Source: Przewalskia tangutica (lineage: Eukaryota > Streptophyta > Magnoliopsida > Solanales > Solanaceae). Taken from it: a DNA stretch of 64,000 nt. A model generated the notes under the pieces. It saw nothing but the letters and a program-made list of their open reading frames with translations. It did not search any database and was not told where the DNA came from. Positions 9,820 to 18,770 of this stretch are shown here, one piece after another; the stretch's first letter is position 1; every line of letters begins with the position of its first letter. The position numbers and the translations under genes were made by a program. Location: the NCBI GenBank assembly GCA_029844215.1, contig CM056738.1, positions 73,090,093 to 73,154,092 of the forward strand, written 5' to 3'.

Positions 9820-10978
9820 CCAAGTCTGTAAGTGTCTTATTTCTTTTATTGTCTTTGAGTCTACACACATTGGGGACAATGTGTGATTTAAGTTTGGGGG
9901 TGTTTTATTTGTGTCTTGTTATGTTTCATTTAAGTCTTTTTGATTGTTTTATGTATATTTTGAGTCACCAATTTTTTTTTTATTTTTTTTCTCTTTTAAG
10001 TCATAATTATCTGTCAAAAGATCATGTATGTTGTAGTTACTAGAAACACCTAAGTTAGATATGCCAAAAACTCACAAAATCTGTCTATTTGGAGTTTCTT
10101 GCTTAAATTATGCATGCTAAATGATGAATACTTATGTGTTATGATTGCTTGCTATTTGAGGCGAAATAGTTAGGATATGCATGTTAGGGAGATGACTCAG
10201 ACATTTCTTTGATAGCCAATTCTTACCACTCTTTTCTATCCCTGACTTTAAAAGTATCCCTAGTCAGCCCCATTGAGCCTAAAAATTGAAACCTCTTCTT
10301 TAACACCCTATATTCCCACAAATTGTGCCATAAGTAAAAATATGAAATAGTGGAATAAATTGTGTTAAAAAAAAGAGACAAAAAGAGTGAATAAGTCTGT
10401 TGTACCCCAATAAAAAAATAATAAGAAATAGGCAAAAGCCTAAGTTTGGGGGTGCTTGTCATTATTATACACTTCACTCTCCCAAAATAAAAGAGGGAAA
10501 AGATAGAATTGAAGTGAAGAAAAGAACCAAAAGAAAAAGGAAAAATGGAAAAGCTAAAAAGCTTATGGTACACAGAATGAGCCTAAAATGCCTATTTTTA
10601 CCTACATATACCTAAGCCTACATTACAACCCTTAAAGTCCTGAAGATCTCTTTTATGCATATCCAAGATTAGTGGAGAATAGCAAGTAAAAATGTCATAG
10701 GATTTTTGAATTTATATGCATGATTCAGTAAGTTGACTTCCATTAAACATGATAAAAATGAGTTTGTGTAATATCTAGCTTAATGTGTTTAGTGTGCTAA
10801 AATTTCATGCTATATGTTCCTGCATATTATTCTGCTAACCTTCATGTTTTTCTAGATAACACTAATGCAACAAAAGTGATCAATGTCAGTGAGTCTTTTA
10901 TTTTTCGTTTCTTTGAGTCTTTATTTCTTTCTTTCTATCTTTACTCGAGGGCGAGCAAAGGTTAAGTTTGGGGGTATT
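9820..10978 (+). other. Athila 3' untranslated region with repeated polypurine-like motifs
   Basis: No coding potential. It contains TTGGGGACAATGTGTGATTT (9869-9888) and three TAAGTTTGGGGG motifs (about 9889, 10440, 10963). The last is 8 bases before the LTR and is the probable polypurine tract that primes plus-strand synthesis. Two long A-rich open frames near 10223-10615 are compositional. Confidence 0.65.
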
Positions 10979-12246
10979 TGATTGGTGTATTTTATATACA
11001 CTTTTTGAGTCAGTTGTAGTTAGTTTTTTGTCCCTTTTTGTACAAATAAGTGTCGTATTAGGATAGATTTTCTTTCTTTTGAGTCAAAGTGGTTAAAATG
11101 GCCAAATGGCGGAAAAAGAGCTAAAAGAGGGCAAAAGAGGAGGTTCCAGAACTTAAAAGACGAGAAAGTGGCGAACGAGGCGTAAAACTCGACCAGCACG
11201 CGGCCATGCACGACAGAGATCGGGCGCGCCAAATCACCCGGTCGCAGAGTTCCAGTACGCGCTGGCGAAAAGCCGCGGCACCGACGCAGGAAAATCAGGT
11301 TTGTAGACGAAATGCAGGCGGACTGAAGGAAAAGTTTGAGGCGGTTTTCACTATAAAAGGAGAGAACCCTAGGCAGTTCTAAAGGGTTCCTTTCGCACAA
11401 CACAAAGTTTTCTTGATTGAAGATCGAGACCCTAAACTTAGTAATTTTCTTTTCTTTTCTTTCTTTTATTTCAGTTTTGTATGATGAACTTTGAATTAGT
11501 TCTTGTCATGTCTATGGCTAGGAACTAATTCTTTTATAGGGCTTTCCATGTTAATTCACTAGAAACTTATGTTATGAATTGATGCATGTCTATGGTTATT
11601 CTTCTTCTTGTTGAGATTTATCCAATAATTGCTTTGAATGCTTGGTAATTAATTGACAACTAATTATCATTATATGATTTCTAATCAAACTTCGAAAGGA
11701 GGAGGTTGTGAATATGCTGTAAGTTGGGTAGACATATTTTGGATTGGGGATGAAAATACCTCAATTATTTATGTAGCGTTAATGAGAGGCTTAACAACCC
11801 TAATTTTGCGCATGCGCGATTGCTAACTAGGTTTTTGTTCTTAATCCTCCTATAGAGTTATCCTTATCACCGAAAGGTAGAAAGGTGCAATACTGTGGTT
11901 GAGTGTTTATATATCCTTAACGGGAATATAAAACGATTTCGTAAACCTGCTAGCCCGAGAAAAAGACCATAATTCATTGCATTAATAAATAACATAAGCG
12001 GATAGTTGAGGAGACATGGAAGCCCTATTCCTATCACAACTGAAGTAATCTTATAGTTAATTAGCCTTTATAATTGTTAGTTATAAACCACAAAATCAAA
12101 TATTGGTTACCTAATAGATACCAAAAGATAGATAGTTGGTAATTGAACCCTAATCCTTGTGGACGAAATTCAGTCTTACCAAGACTATATTACTTGTCAC
12201 GATAACGTGCATTTGCGTTAAAGTGTGTGCATCTTTTCGCGCATCA
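10979..12246 (+). mobile_element. Athila 3' LTR, 1268 bp
   Basis: It begins TGATTGGTGTATTTTATATA after the polypurine tract and ends TTTTCGCGCATCA, so it has TG...CA ends with a TGAT/ATCA match. A TATA-like TATAAAAGGAGA lies at about 11353, a plausible promoter for the element. The flank after 12246 continues as the TGATGCATCTGCACG repeat block, which elsewhere (26880, 32290) is not preceded by Athila. Copy 2 is 56639-57876. Confidence 0.75.
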
Positions 12247-12462
12247 ATATTGATGCATCTGCACGACACGTGAGAGTGCTCGACGAATATCTAATTTTTT
12301 AAAATAAGTATTTTTGACTTTCCAAAAACTTGGTCAAATAGGCTAATGGATTCGTACATCAAAAGCAAAATTTTTGTAATAATAAATAAAAAATGAATTT
12401 AACTTACATATATTCATAGTGCAAAAAGATACATCACACTCAATTTATGTGTTGTAGTAGAC

Positions 12463-12633
12463 TAGGGGTGAGCGAGTCTGGGTACCCTATCATTTTTTAA
12501 CTACTCGGATCCTACCCTGTAAAAGACCGATTCCTAAATTTACTACTCGAAACCTACCCGTAGAAATCATTACTCGGAACCTACCCGGACCTTGCGGTTC
12601 CGGATAGGTTCCCGGGTACTTGTGCTCACCCTA
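12463..12633. mobile_element. hAT-like MITE, 171 bp
   Basis: The ends TAGGGGTGAGC and GCTCACCCTA are inverted repeats, and inside are further inverted GGGTACC/CCGGGTAC and GGTTCCGGATAGG motifs. The terminal sequence is the kind found in Tip100-type hAT elements. There is no coding space. Target duplication is unclear. The same element sits at the same place in R1 at 27101, 32507 and 58092, so it was inserted before R1 was multiplied. Confidence 0.6.
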
Positions 12634-12936
12634 TGACTGAAATTGATTGATGGATATTGTATGAGCTATATTTGATCAGGGGAAGGTAGTATCACAAAAA
12701 AAAAAGTCCTTGTAGCATGGGAAAGGATGTGTTATCCTATCTCAATAGGTGGACTAAACTTTGTTGGGATCTTACACATAAAATTGATAAACTATGGATT
12801 AGATGGATCCATACATATAATATCAAGGACCAATAATTGAGGGATTGTCCTATTCCTCAACAAGCTAGTTGCATGATTAGAAAGATACTGCCTTCTAGAG
12901 CTATGTTGCAATTAAATGCATCGGTGGTCGAGTAAA

Positions 12937-13092
12937 GAGTATGATCAAGAGATGTTATCTACAACTGTTAGGGGATCTCCCAAGGATACAGTAGAACTAA
13001 ATTAAATGTCCTAAGAGTATGATCAAGAGATGTTATCTACAACTGTTAGGGGATCTCCCAAAAATACAGTAGAACTAAATTAAATGCCCAAA
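12937..13092 (+). repeat. 78-bp tandem duplication
   Basis: Two units begin GAGTATGATCAAGAGATGTT at 12937 and 13015 and differ by a few bases (CCCAAGGATACAG against CCCAAAAATACAG). The pair is also present in the blocks at about 27570 and 58560; only one unit is evident at about 42962. Confidence 0.75.
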
Positions 13093-13173
13093 CATTGGGC
13101 CAATAAATTAAATGCCCCAAAGATCAAAACTGAATAATTTAAATGGAGGGTGGGTTCATAGGGTCCGGGTATC

Positions 13174-13850
13174 GATGGTTATTAGATGGGTACATCAAAA
13201 GCAAAATTTTTGTAATGACAAATAAAAACTGAACATATACATAGTGCAAAAACATACCATCAAACTCAATTTACATGTTGTAGCAGATTATGTACTTCAT
13301 TTTCTAAGTAAAAAGTTACTCATAATTGTCTATGAGTAATTTTTTTTAATACTAATAGTATAAAAATAGTATATAGTATTATTAAATAAATCTTAAACTC
13401 ATGATGAATCATAGTTTATATAGTACAAGAGTAGTTGTGTAAAAGAAATTAAGAGTTAAGACTTTAAAAATGTCTGAGCCCGGGTTCGAATCGGGGACCT
13501 CTAGTGTGTGAGACTAGCGTGATAACCAACTACACCACCCAGACACTTGTGCTGAACAACTATCATACTTTACAAATTACAGATCAATGCTAAAAAGAAC
13601 ATTGATCAATGATAAGATCTAGTATCAATCAATGATACTAGATCATTGATGATGAGATCTAGTATCAATCAATGATAGTTGCAGATCATTTAAAACAGAT
13701 TGAACATTAAGTAACAAATATTTTCACACCAAAAAGAAATAAGATCCTTTGAATTAATTTTTTTAATTAAGAATAAGATTACAACTCTATTTTATGTGTT
13801 TACACCAAGCCAATATATGCATGTCATGTATTTTATATGATAGTTGCAGA
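13174..13850. repeat. tRNA-bearing repeat block, copy B
   Basis: Same unit as 1101-1703, with about 160 extra bases between the start and the tRNA (TACTTCATTTTCTAAG ... TAGTACAAGAGTAG). After about 13830 it diverges into the unidentified gene fragment. Confidence 0.75.
13471..13544 (-). tRNA. tRNA-Val (CAC), near-intact, repeat-borne
   Basis: Folds as a 74-nt tRNA on the minus strand: acceptor GTCTGGG/CTCAGAC, anticodon stem CTAGT/ACTAG perfect around CTCACAC (anticodon CAC), T loop TTCGAAC intact. The only flaw seen is one T-stem mismatch (CCCGA against CCGGG), which also alters the first base pair next to the B box. A T5 terminator follows directly. This is the best of the five copies and could be functional. 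Confidence 0.85.
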
Positions 13851-14207
13851 TCATATAAAATTATTTTTACACCCGGGATCCCCCGCATGACCCGTTTTCC
13901 CCCCAGTGTCAAGGGTTCCTATCGGAACACCACCTGAGGTCGCCACCGAAAACTTGGGAGACTCATTGAATTGCATCCTCGACCCATGACCACCATCATG
14001 ACCCTCTTGCAATCCATAAACACCCTCCTGACCTGCTTTCGACCCGGCTTCACCCGTCTGACCCGATTTCCCCACAATGTTCATGGTTGCTATCGAGACA
14101 CCACTGAAAGCTGCCACCACCGGATATGTACTCGGAAAATTCATACCTTGAACAATCAAACTAATCTCTTTCTTTCTCTTGGACGTAATCTTTATATTCT
14201 TCCTCAT
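13851..14207 (-). pseudogene. Unidentified gene fragment, Gly-rich
   Basis: A 118-codon open frame starting MRKNIKITSKRKKEISLIVQ. After a hydrophobic Val/Ala/Ser stretch it has a Gly-rich imperfect repeat (GKSGQTGEAGSKAGQEG, then GGKTGHAGDPG). It runs into the repeat block at its 3' side, so it is truncated. Upstream on the minus strand (14208-14560) the sequence looks like a 5' leader: pyrimidine-rich, with a consensus splice donor AAAAG/GTAAGT at about 14311-14321. No domain is recognised. It could be a captured host-gene 5' end or a leader of an old element. In copy 2 (59470-59800) the frame is broken by many indels. Confidence 0.35.
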
Positions 14208-14614
14208 GGCAAGAAGGAAGATGACTCACACTAGGACTAAATCCCTTTGATAGTGGCGGAATCAACGAATACACAAAACTATGAAATCTTGGATGTTAAA
14301 GAAGATGAAAACTTACCTTTTACAAATCGACTAAAGTGAACATGTAATGACACACAAACTTCTCTGTAAGATGGGATTGATCAAAGAACAATCCGTAATA
14401 ATTCAGTTGGTGAAAATCATAGAAGAAGGGAGGCGTAGAGGAGCAACTAGAGGAAAAAGTTGAGAGCATTTTCGCCTAGTGAGGGAAACATCTCTCTAAC
14501 TCCTTTTCATCACAGTATGTTTGTTTTGTTGTTGCTATTAAAACAAGAAAAGTTGAAAACAATAAAAGAGAAAGTGGCATACGAAAGCAAAGGTAATTAG
14601 AGAAGCAAGAGGTA
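14208..14614 (-). other. Probable 5' leader with splice donor of the fragment above
   Basis: No long frame. On the minus strand it contains a pyrimidine-rich leader, a GTAAGTTTTC donor-like site and a short stretch to the ATG at 14207. It ends at the LTR of the copia-like element. The assignment rests only on the donor site and composition. Confidence 0.3.
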
Positions 14615-14912
14615 AATCACAAGATACATATATACATTAGTTATACATTCATATTCATAGTTGGAATTTTTACACTTTACGTTTTAGTTACATTTTAGCT
14701 TATGTCCTCAAATGGCTATATTTGTAATAAGGGTTTATAGTGCAAACTTTGCACTATAAATAGACTTTTGGTCACTTTGGAAATATAACGAAAAGGCTTC
14801 CTCAATTCTGCTTCTCCTTCTCTTCACTTTCGTCTCTTTCGATCTTCCTCATCGTGATTCCTCCATCCATGGAGGTTTCCGGCAATTCATTGCCGCAATC
14901 AACATCTTAACA
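14615..14912 (+). repeat. 5' LTR of the copia-like element
   Basis: It matches 17920-18216 from the ATACATTAGTTATACATTC stretch through the end CATCTTAACA. It contains TATAAATAGACTTTT (about 14755), a likely promoter. The first ~8 bases do not match the 3' LTR, so the start is approximate. Confidence 0.7.
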
Positions 14913-14924
14913 TGGTATCAAAGC
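14913..14924 (+). other. Primer-binding site (tRNA-iMet type)
   Basis: TGGTATCAAAGC directly follows the LTR end, one base different from the usual TGGTATCAGAGC. In copy 2 it reads CGGTATCAAAGC at 60479. Confidence 0.75.
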
Positions 14925-16880
14925 TTACCGATTCGTAGGACCTTTGTATCACAAAATCAATTGAAGAAACCGATAGAAATTTTTGAAAATCAGAATTGCA
15001 ATTTTCGTCTGATAATCAGGAAAATCAGATTTGAAGAAGCAGAAATCTGCATTTGCAAACATAGAATCGATCGCGAACTGCAGTACATCGATCAGAAATC
15101 GAAATCAGAAAATAGAGATCGCATAAATTGAAAATTGAAGAATGAAGTCGTGATTGCAATTTTGCGATTTTCTTTCGGAAAACAGAGAATCGAAAATGAA
15201 ATCGAATTGAAGGAGATCGATTGAAGGAGTTCAATCGATCGAAAAACAGAGAAGTTTGAAAATCAGAAGATTGAACGTTTTTTTCAGAAAAATCAGAAAA
15301 ACGAAATCGAAGGAAACAAAATATTGAGGTAATCTCTATAGTATATCGATCGATTTTGTTGTGAGTGACAACAGAATCGATAGAGAATCAAAGTCGATTC
15401 ATTCTATTTTACTTATTTTTCGATTATCACATTTGTCGATTTAGTCGGATGGAGACATTGTCGTTTTATGAGGATACACTCCGCCTTTGGCTATCGTTGC
15501 GACGTCGCAGATCGCCGAGGATAGTCGAGTTTCTGGAAACTCAATTTCAGTTAGTTTGTGTTGCTGTTGGTTTCCATATCTGTCGCAGATATTGTCGCTA
15601 CCGTGTTTCAAAGTGAAAGCATTAGTTGTTGTCGAGACGCAAGCTTGTTATCGTGTTGTGTTAACGCCACGCTTGATCACGCGTGGCCTTGGGAAAAGTG
15701 CCTTGTGCTAAGGAAAATACTGTTTTTTTTGCGACTGATTGTTTTGCTGGTGCTGGTGTGGTTGCCGCAGCTGAAAATGAAAGAAAATATATTGTTGTTG
15801 GATCAATGGAATTTCAGTTCAAAGAAACTGTAGTTCTGTTGCATATTCAATAGATCGATTGAAGGATCGAAGAGTTCTTAGCGACAAACAGACTAAGACC
15901 GAGGGATACTTCGTCGACGATAATATGGATTGAGTTGAAGCTCAGTTCAAAGAATAGCTTGCGTGATGAGAATCAAGAGATTCTCTAGTACAAGAGAGAC
16001 TAGAGAACGAAGAGGTTCTTACCGCTTATCAAATCCCTTTGGCCGGGTTCAGTTCGTAATCAGAGTCCGCTAGTCCGTTCAGACAAATTCATAGAGAGAA
16101 TCGAGAGATTCTCTAGTCCGAGAAAGACTAGAGAACGAGGGGTTCTCCGTCAAGATGAATCCAGTGGTTTCGCCAAATTAAGAATAGAACCGAGAGATTC
16201 AACTTGTAAAGGTCGACCGATATCGCCGATGTTGCGATCGACGCCGCTATTATTGATGTTGTTTCAACTGCGGTTGTGTTGAAGCAAAGAAATCGTTGGT
16301 ATTTCACGTCAGAGCAGCAGGATCGATTTTGCGATCGATTTTGTGTGAATTTGTTGAGAAATGCGAGTGTTCATCCGGCCGGAAGCCTCGAATCGCAGCA
16401 GAGATTTGTTTTCTCGCAGACGGGAACCTTCCATATTCATTGTTGATCGCAGAGTTCTCATATCGAACCGCTGTAACCGAGCAAATTGGAAGAAGATAGA
16501 TGGATTTTGAAAATGAAAGTTTTGCTTATGGTGCATGTACCGCATACGATGTTGCCGAGGTTGTTCTGGCCGCTTGTGATGTACGCCGTTGCACCTAATT
16601 GGGTCTTGCCGGTCTTTCGTTTCGCATCGCGCAAGCAGTGTTATTGCCGCCGCTTGTCGGCCGCTGGTATTTCTGCCGATGAGCATGTCAGGCTGCAGAA
16701 TCGATAATGAAGCAACCGTCCGCTATCACGCCGTGTCTATGCAATCGCCTGGTGTTTTGTTCGCGCCGCAAACGCCGTGGTCGTTCTGTTGTGTAGAAAA
16801 GAGATCGCTGTCACAGCTTCTTCCAGATAGGACCAATGAAAGGCCGGGCCATAGTTTTGAAAACGAGAACAGAGCCTGGG
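14925..16880 (+). other. Interior of the copia-like element, no recognised protein
   Basis: A leader rich in ATCGA and GAAATC words is followed by sequence with several medium open frames in both directions (15365-15833, 16296-17179), none with a recognisable domain. A 50-bp segment with AGAGATTCTCTAGT ... GAGACTAGAGAACGA occurs twice (about 15967-16024 and 16098-16147). Confidence 0.5.
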
Positions 16881-16898
16881 GAAGCACAGAACCACAAT

Positions 16899-17081
16899 TT
16901 ATGAATCCTGACAGAGGAAGAGTTGTTTCTCCTCACGTGAGCGCCGCTTCTTCACGAAATACGCAGGTTGATTGCTATGCGTGGCTACCGCTGCTAAAAT
17001 GTCGCGCCGTGCAAATTGTTGGCCACTATCTTGAGACAGGATTTCAACCTGAGCCCCAATTGTTAAACAACGAATGCTCAA
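16899..17081 (-). pseudogene. Agenet-domain start fragment (captured host gene)
   Basis: A 60-codon minus-strand frame. Its early residues, GAQVEILSQDSG, match the conserved opening of the agenet (Tudor-like) domain of plant agenet/BAH proteins, which bind histone tails. The similarity stops after SQDSG, as expected at an exon end or capture boundary; the rest is unrelated. It lies downstream, in minus-strand order, of the BAH fragment at 17293-17803. That agrees with one gene having been taken up with its domains in the order BAH then agenet. The match is short, so the call leans on the neighbour. Confidence 0.45.
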
Positions 17082-17292
17082 CTACATCTTTCGCAGACGG
17101 CCTCTTCTCCTACCGCCTGCATGAATCTATATCATTTCCTCCCCGCCTGCACCATCAAAAGTGGGTGAATTCTGCGTAAGACCGAAGCGATGTACTTCAT
17201 TACGCCTTGATCCCGTGATCCCAAGAACCATTAATTTGGGTGATGTCGGGCGGCCGAGGTCAATATTATCAACCGCCGCAGATACAAAAGGA

Positions 17293-17803
17293 TTCACTGA
17301 GTGTGCCTAACCTCACTTGAAAATTTCTCATAATGTCGGGACCGAGAATGGCTCTACCCATCTATGCATTCAATACTGAGAGTTTGAGGACAAAGAGAAA
17401 AGAAAATCTCTCTGTCATTACAATTATTAGGCAAAACAATACCAACTTCATCAATTTTGTGAAACCATCGTACCACAACCATCCTGTTGCCTCTGGAGTC
17501 CTCATATATATCATCCAAATAAGCAACAAGCCTCTTATCTTCTTCAGCTAACACATATACAAAATATTTGACAGAAACGATAACACCAGTTCTGTTAAAT
17601 GATTGGTAATGTTTACGCTTTTTCCTACAAGTCCAGGGGGAACCAAGCCACATAAATTCGGGCCAGACGCTGCAGAATCGTGTCCAACATTCTTCAATAC
17701 ACCGAATAACATCACACCTCGTGCGGATCGTGAAAATGCAAAAGAAATATGGAAATGGTGGATTAGTTGCTGCAGCCATCGGATGAGTACGCCGTGTTTG
17801 CAT
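17293..17803 (-). pseudogene. BAH-domain fragment of a plant agenet/BAH chromatin protein, captured in antisense
   Basis: The minus-strand frame from 17803 has 149 codons to a TAG at 17354-17356, then continues in frame to 17293. From about residue 53 it reads as the BAH region of plant agenet/BAH proteins: LGSPWTCRKKRKHYQSF, then YVLAEEDKRLVAYLDDIYED, MVVVRWFHKIDEVGIVLP, REIFFSL and LSIECIDG. After the stop comes HYEKF, the usual next motif of these proteins. BAH domains bind nucleosomes or modified histones. The first ~50 residues are less certain. It lies antisense inside a copia-like element with no genes of its own, which points to capture of a host transcript or gene. The single stop and missing ends make it a pseudogene; antisense RNA from the element could still match the parent gene. 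Copy 2 (62740-63260) is heavily broken. Confidence 0.75.
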
Positions 17804-17908
17804 CTGTGCAAAGATGCGATCTGACGCTCCTACAGCCGGCTCACAAGGTCGACATGATCATCTATTGTCCAAGCTAGGACTTAAACCAACTTGTTTTTAG
17901 TTCCTAGC

Positions 17909-17919
17909 TTGAGGGGGCG
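17909..17919 (+). other. Polypurine tract of the copia-like element
   Basis: TTGAGGGGGCG lies directly before the TGTTGAAGATACAG start of the 3' LTR, the expected place for plus-strand priming. In copy 2 the purine run is damaged (CTGAGGCG, about 63414). Confidence 0.6.
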
Positions 17920-18216
17920 TGTTGAAGATACAGATATACATTAGTTATACATTCATATTCATAGTTGGAATTTTTACACTTTACGTTTTAGTTACATTTT
18001 AGCTTATGTCCTCAAATGGCTATATTTGTAATAAGGGCTTATAGTGCAAACTTTGCACTATAAATAGACTTTTGGTCACTTTGGAAATATAACGAAAAGG
18101 CTTCCTCAATTCTGCTTCTCCTTCTCTTCACTTTCGTCTCTTTCGATCTTCCTCATCGTGATTCCTCCATCCATGGAGGTTTCCGGCAATTCATTGCCGC
18201 AATCAACATCTTAACA
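17920..18216 (+). repeat. 3' LTR of the copia-like element, 297 bp
   Basis: Starts TGTTGAAGATACAG and ends CATCTTAACA. The TATAAATAGACTTTT promoter-like motif is kept (about 18059). It directly abuts the CASP-like exon. Copy 2 is 63422-63715. Confidence 0.8.
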
Positions 18217-18314
18217 GAAACCATAACCCCAATTGAACCAGCTGCAAATAAACATTGGGCAAATCTCAATAGCAACCCACTCACACTTCCTGGACTTCCC
18301 ACCAAATGCTTCAT
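18217..18314 (-). pseudogene. First exon of a CASP-like (CASPL5-type) membrane protein gene
   Basis: From the ATG at 18314 the minus strand encodes MKHLVGSPGSVSGLLLRFAQ followed by CLFAAGSIGVMVS. This is the start of plant CASP-like proteins of the 5B/5C group: a conserved short N-terminus (VGSPG) and the first transmembrane segment. These four-helix proteins act in plasma-membrane domains related to Casparian-strip scaffolds. The next two to three exons are not seen at lower coordinates, because the copia-like element begins right after the codon for VMVS. Upstream (18315-18500) is a plausible 5' leader. Exon and leader are identical in copy 2 (63716-63813). The gene is cut here; whether its remainder survives elsewhere cannot be seen. 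Confidence 0.7.
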
Positions 18315-18770
18315 CCTTTGTATCACTTATATTCTATTCTTCCTAATAACAATACTTATCAAATTTCAGCCTACTATGGCCCTTTCAAGAACTCTAGATC
18401 CTTGTATTTTTCCACAAACTCAACAACCCCATTTACCAGATTGATATGCATAAATATTTACATCTAAGTCTGAGTAAACTGTTGGAAAAAAATGCAATCT
18501 TTCTTGATGGGTTTATTTTATACTTTTGGGTTTTAGTTAGATAATTATAGTAGTCCGACAAGAATGAACAGTAATGGCAAAGCTTTGTAGTGTACTACTC
18601 ATTTTGATAGAGGTGCTGACTGCAGTGACGGTCGGACGTGGACTATTACCTACTTAACTTCAATTTTAATATTCCTTTTATTAAATTACACATTTTTCCT
18701 CTTATATTTTTAACTTTTCACATATTTCTCCTATAACTGTTTTTTTGGTAATTACCTATAACTTTAATTA
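18315..18770. other. Leader or flank of the CASP-like exon, otherwise unassigned
   Basis: It contains the region upstream of the CASP-like ATG, part of which is repeated at the window end (63814-64000). No other gene is seen. The long duplication can be followed to 18501, which pairs with base 64000. Confidence 0.45.

Larger units (their letters stand above)
6041..12246 (+). mobile_element. Ty3/gypsy Athila element, 5'-truncated and lacking RT-RNaseH-integrase
   Basis: The order is gag C-terminal part, protease, spacer, large ORF of the plant-transposon-protein family, 3' untranslated region and 3' LTR. The 5' LTR, primer site and front of gag are absent because sequence starts abruptly inside gag after the Tat LTR. 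The pol part after the protease is replaced directly by the usual post-pol spacer (GGAACTTGCGTCCGACT, then TTGGGAGGCAACCCA), so RT, RNase H and integrase are cleanly missing. The same structure occurs in the second copy (51804-57876), so these deletions predate the duplication. Confidence 0.85.
12247..13173. repeat. Dispersed repeat block R1, copy 1
   Basis: It starts ATTGATGCATCTGCACG and recurs at about 26880-27800, 32290-32930 plus 42934-43120, and 57877-58790. It contains a segment (GTACATCAAAAGCAAAATTTTTGTAAT...) that is a diverged version of the start of the tRNA block, a hAT-like MITE, and a 78-bp tandem repeat. No coding capacity. Confidence 0.7.
14615..18216 (+). mobile_element. Non-autonomous copia-like LTR element carrying a host-gene fragment
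   Basis: Two ~297-bp LTRs (about 14615-14912 and 17920-18216) flank a 3.0-kb interior that begins with an iMet-type primer site and ends with a purine tract, but no gag, protease, integrase or RT motif is present. The interior instead carries minus-strand sequence from an agenet/BAH gene. The LTRs are nearly identical apart from the outer start of the 5' LTR (ATCACAAGATACAT in place of TGTTGAAGATACAG), and no target duplication is seen there. That suggests a rearranged left edge. The right LTR sits inside or just after exon 1 of a CASP-like gene. It would need proteins from an autonomous copia element to move. Confidence 0.7.

Noticed and set aside
10223..10615. A 116-codon minus frame and a 71-codon plus frame in the Athila 3' region, identical in both copies
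   Set aside because: Conservation only reflects the recent duplication; the frames are A/T-driven and lack domains.
16296..17179. Plus-strand frames up to 196 codons in the copia-like element
   Set aside because: Part is the antisense of the captured gene fragment and no frame has a recognisable domain; none is kept in copy 2.
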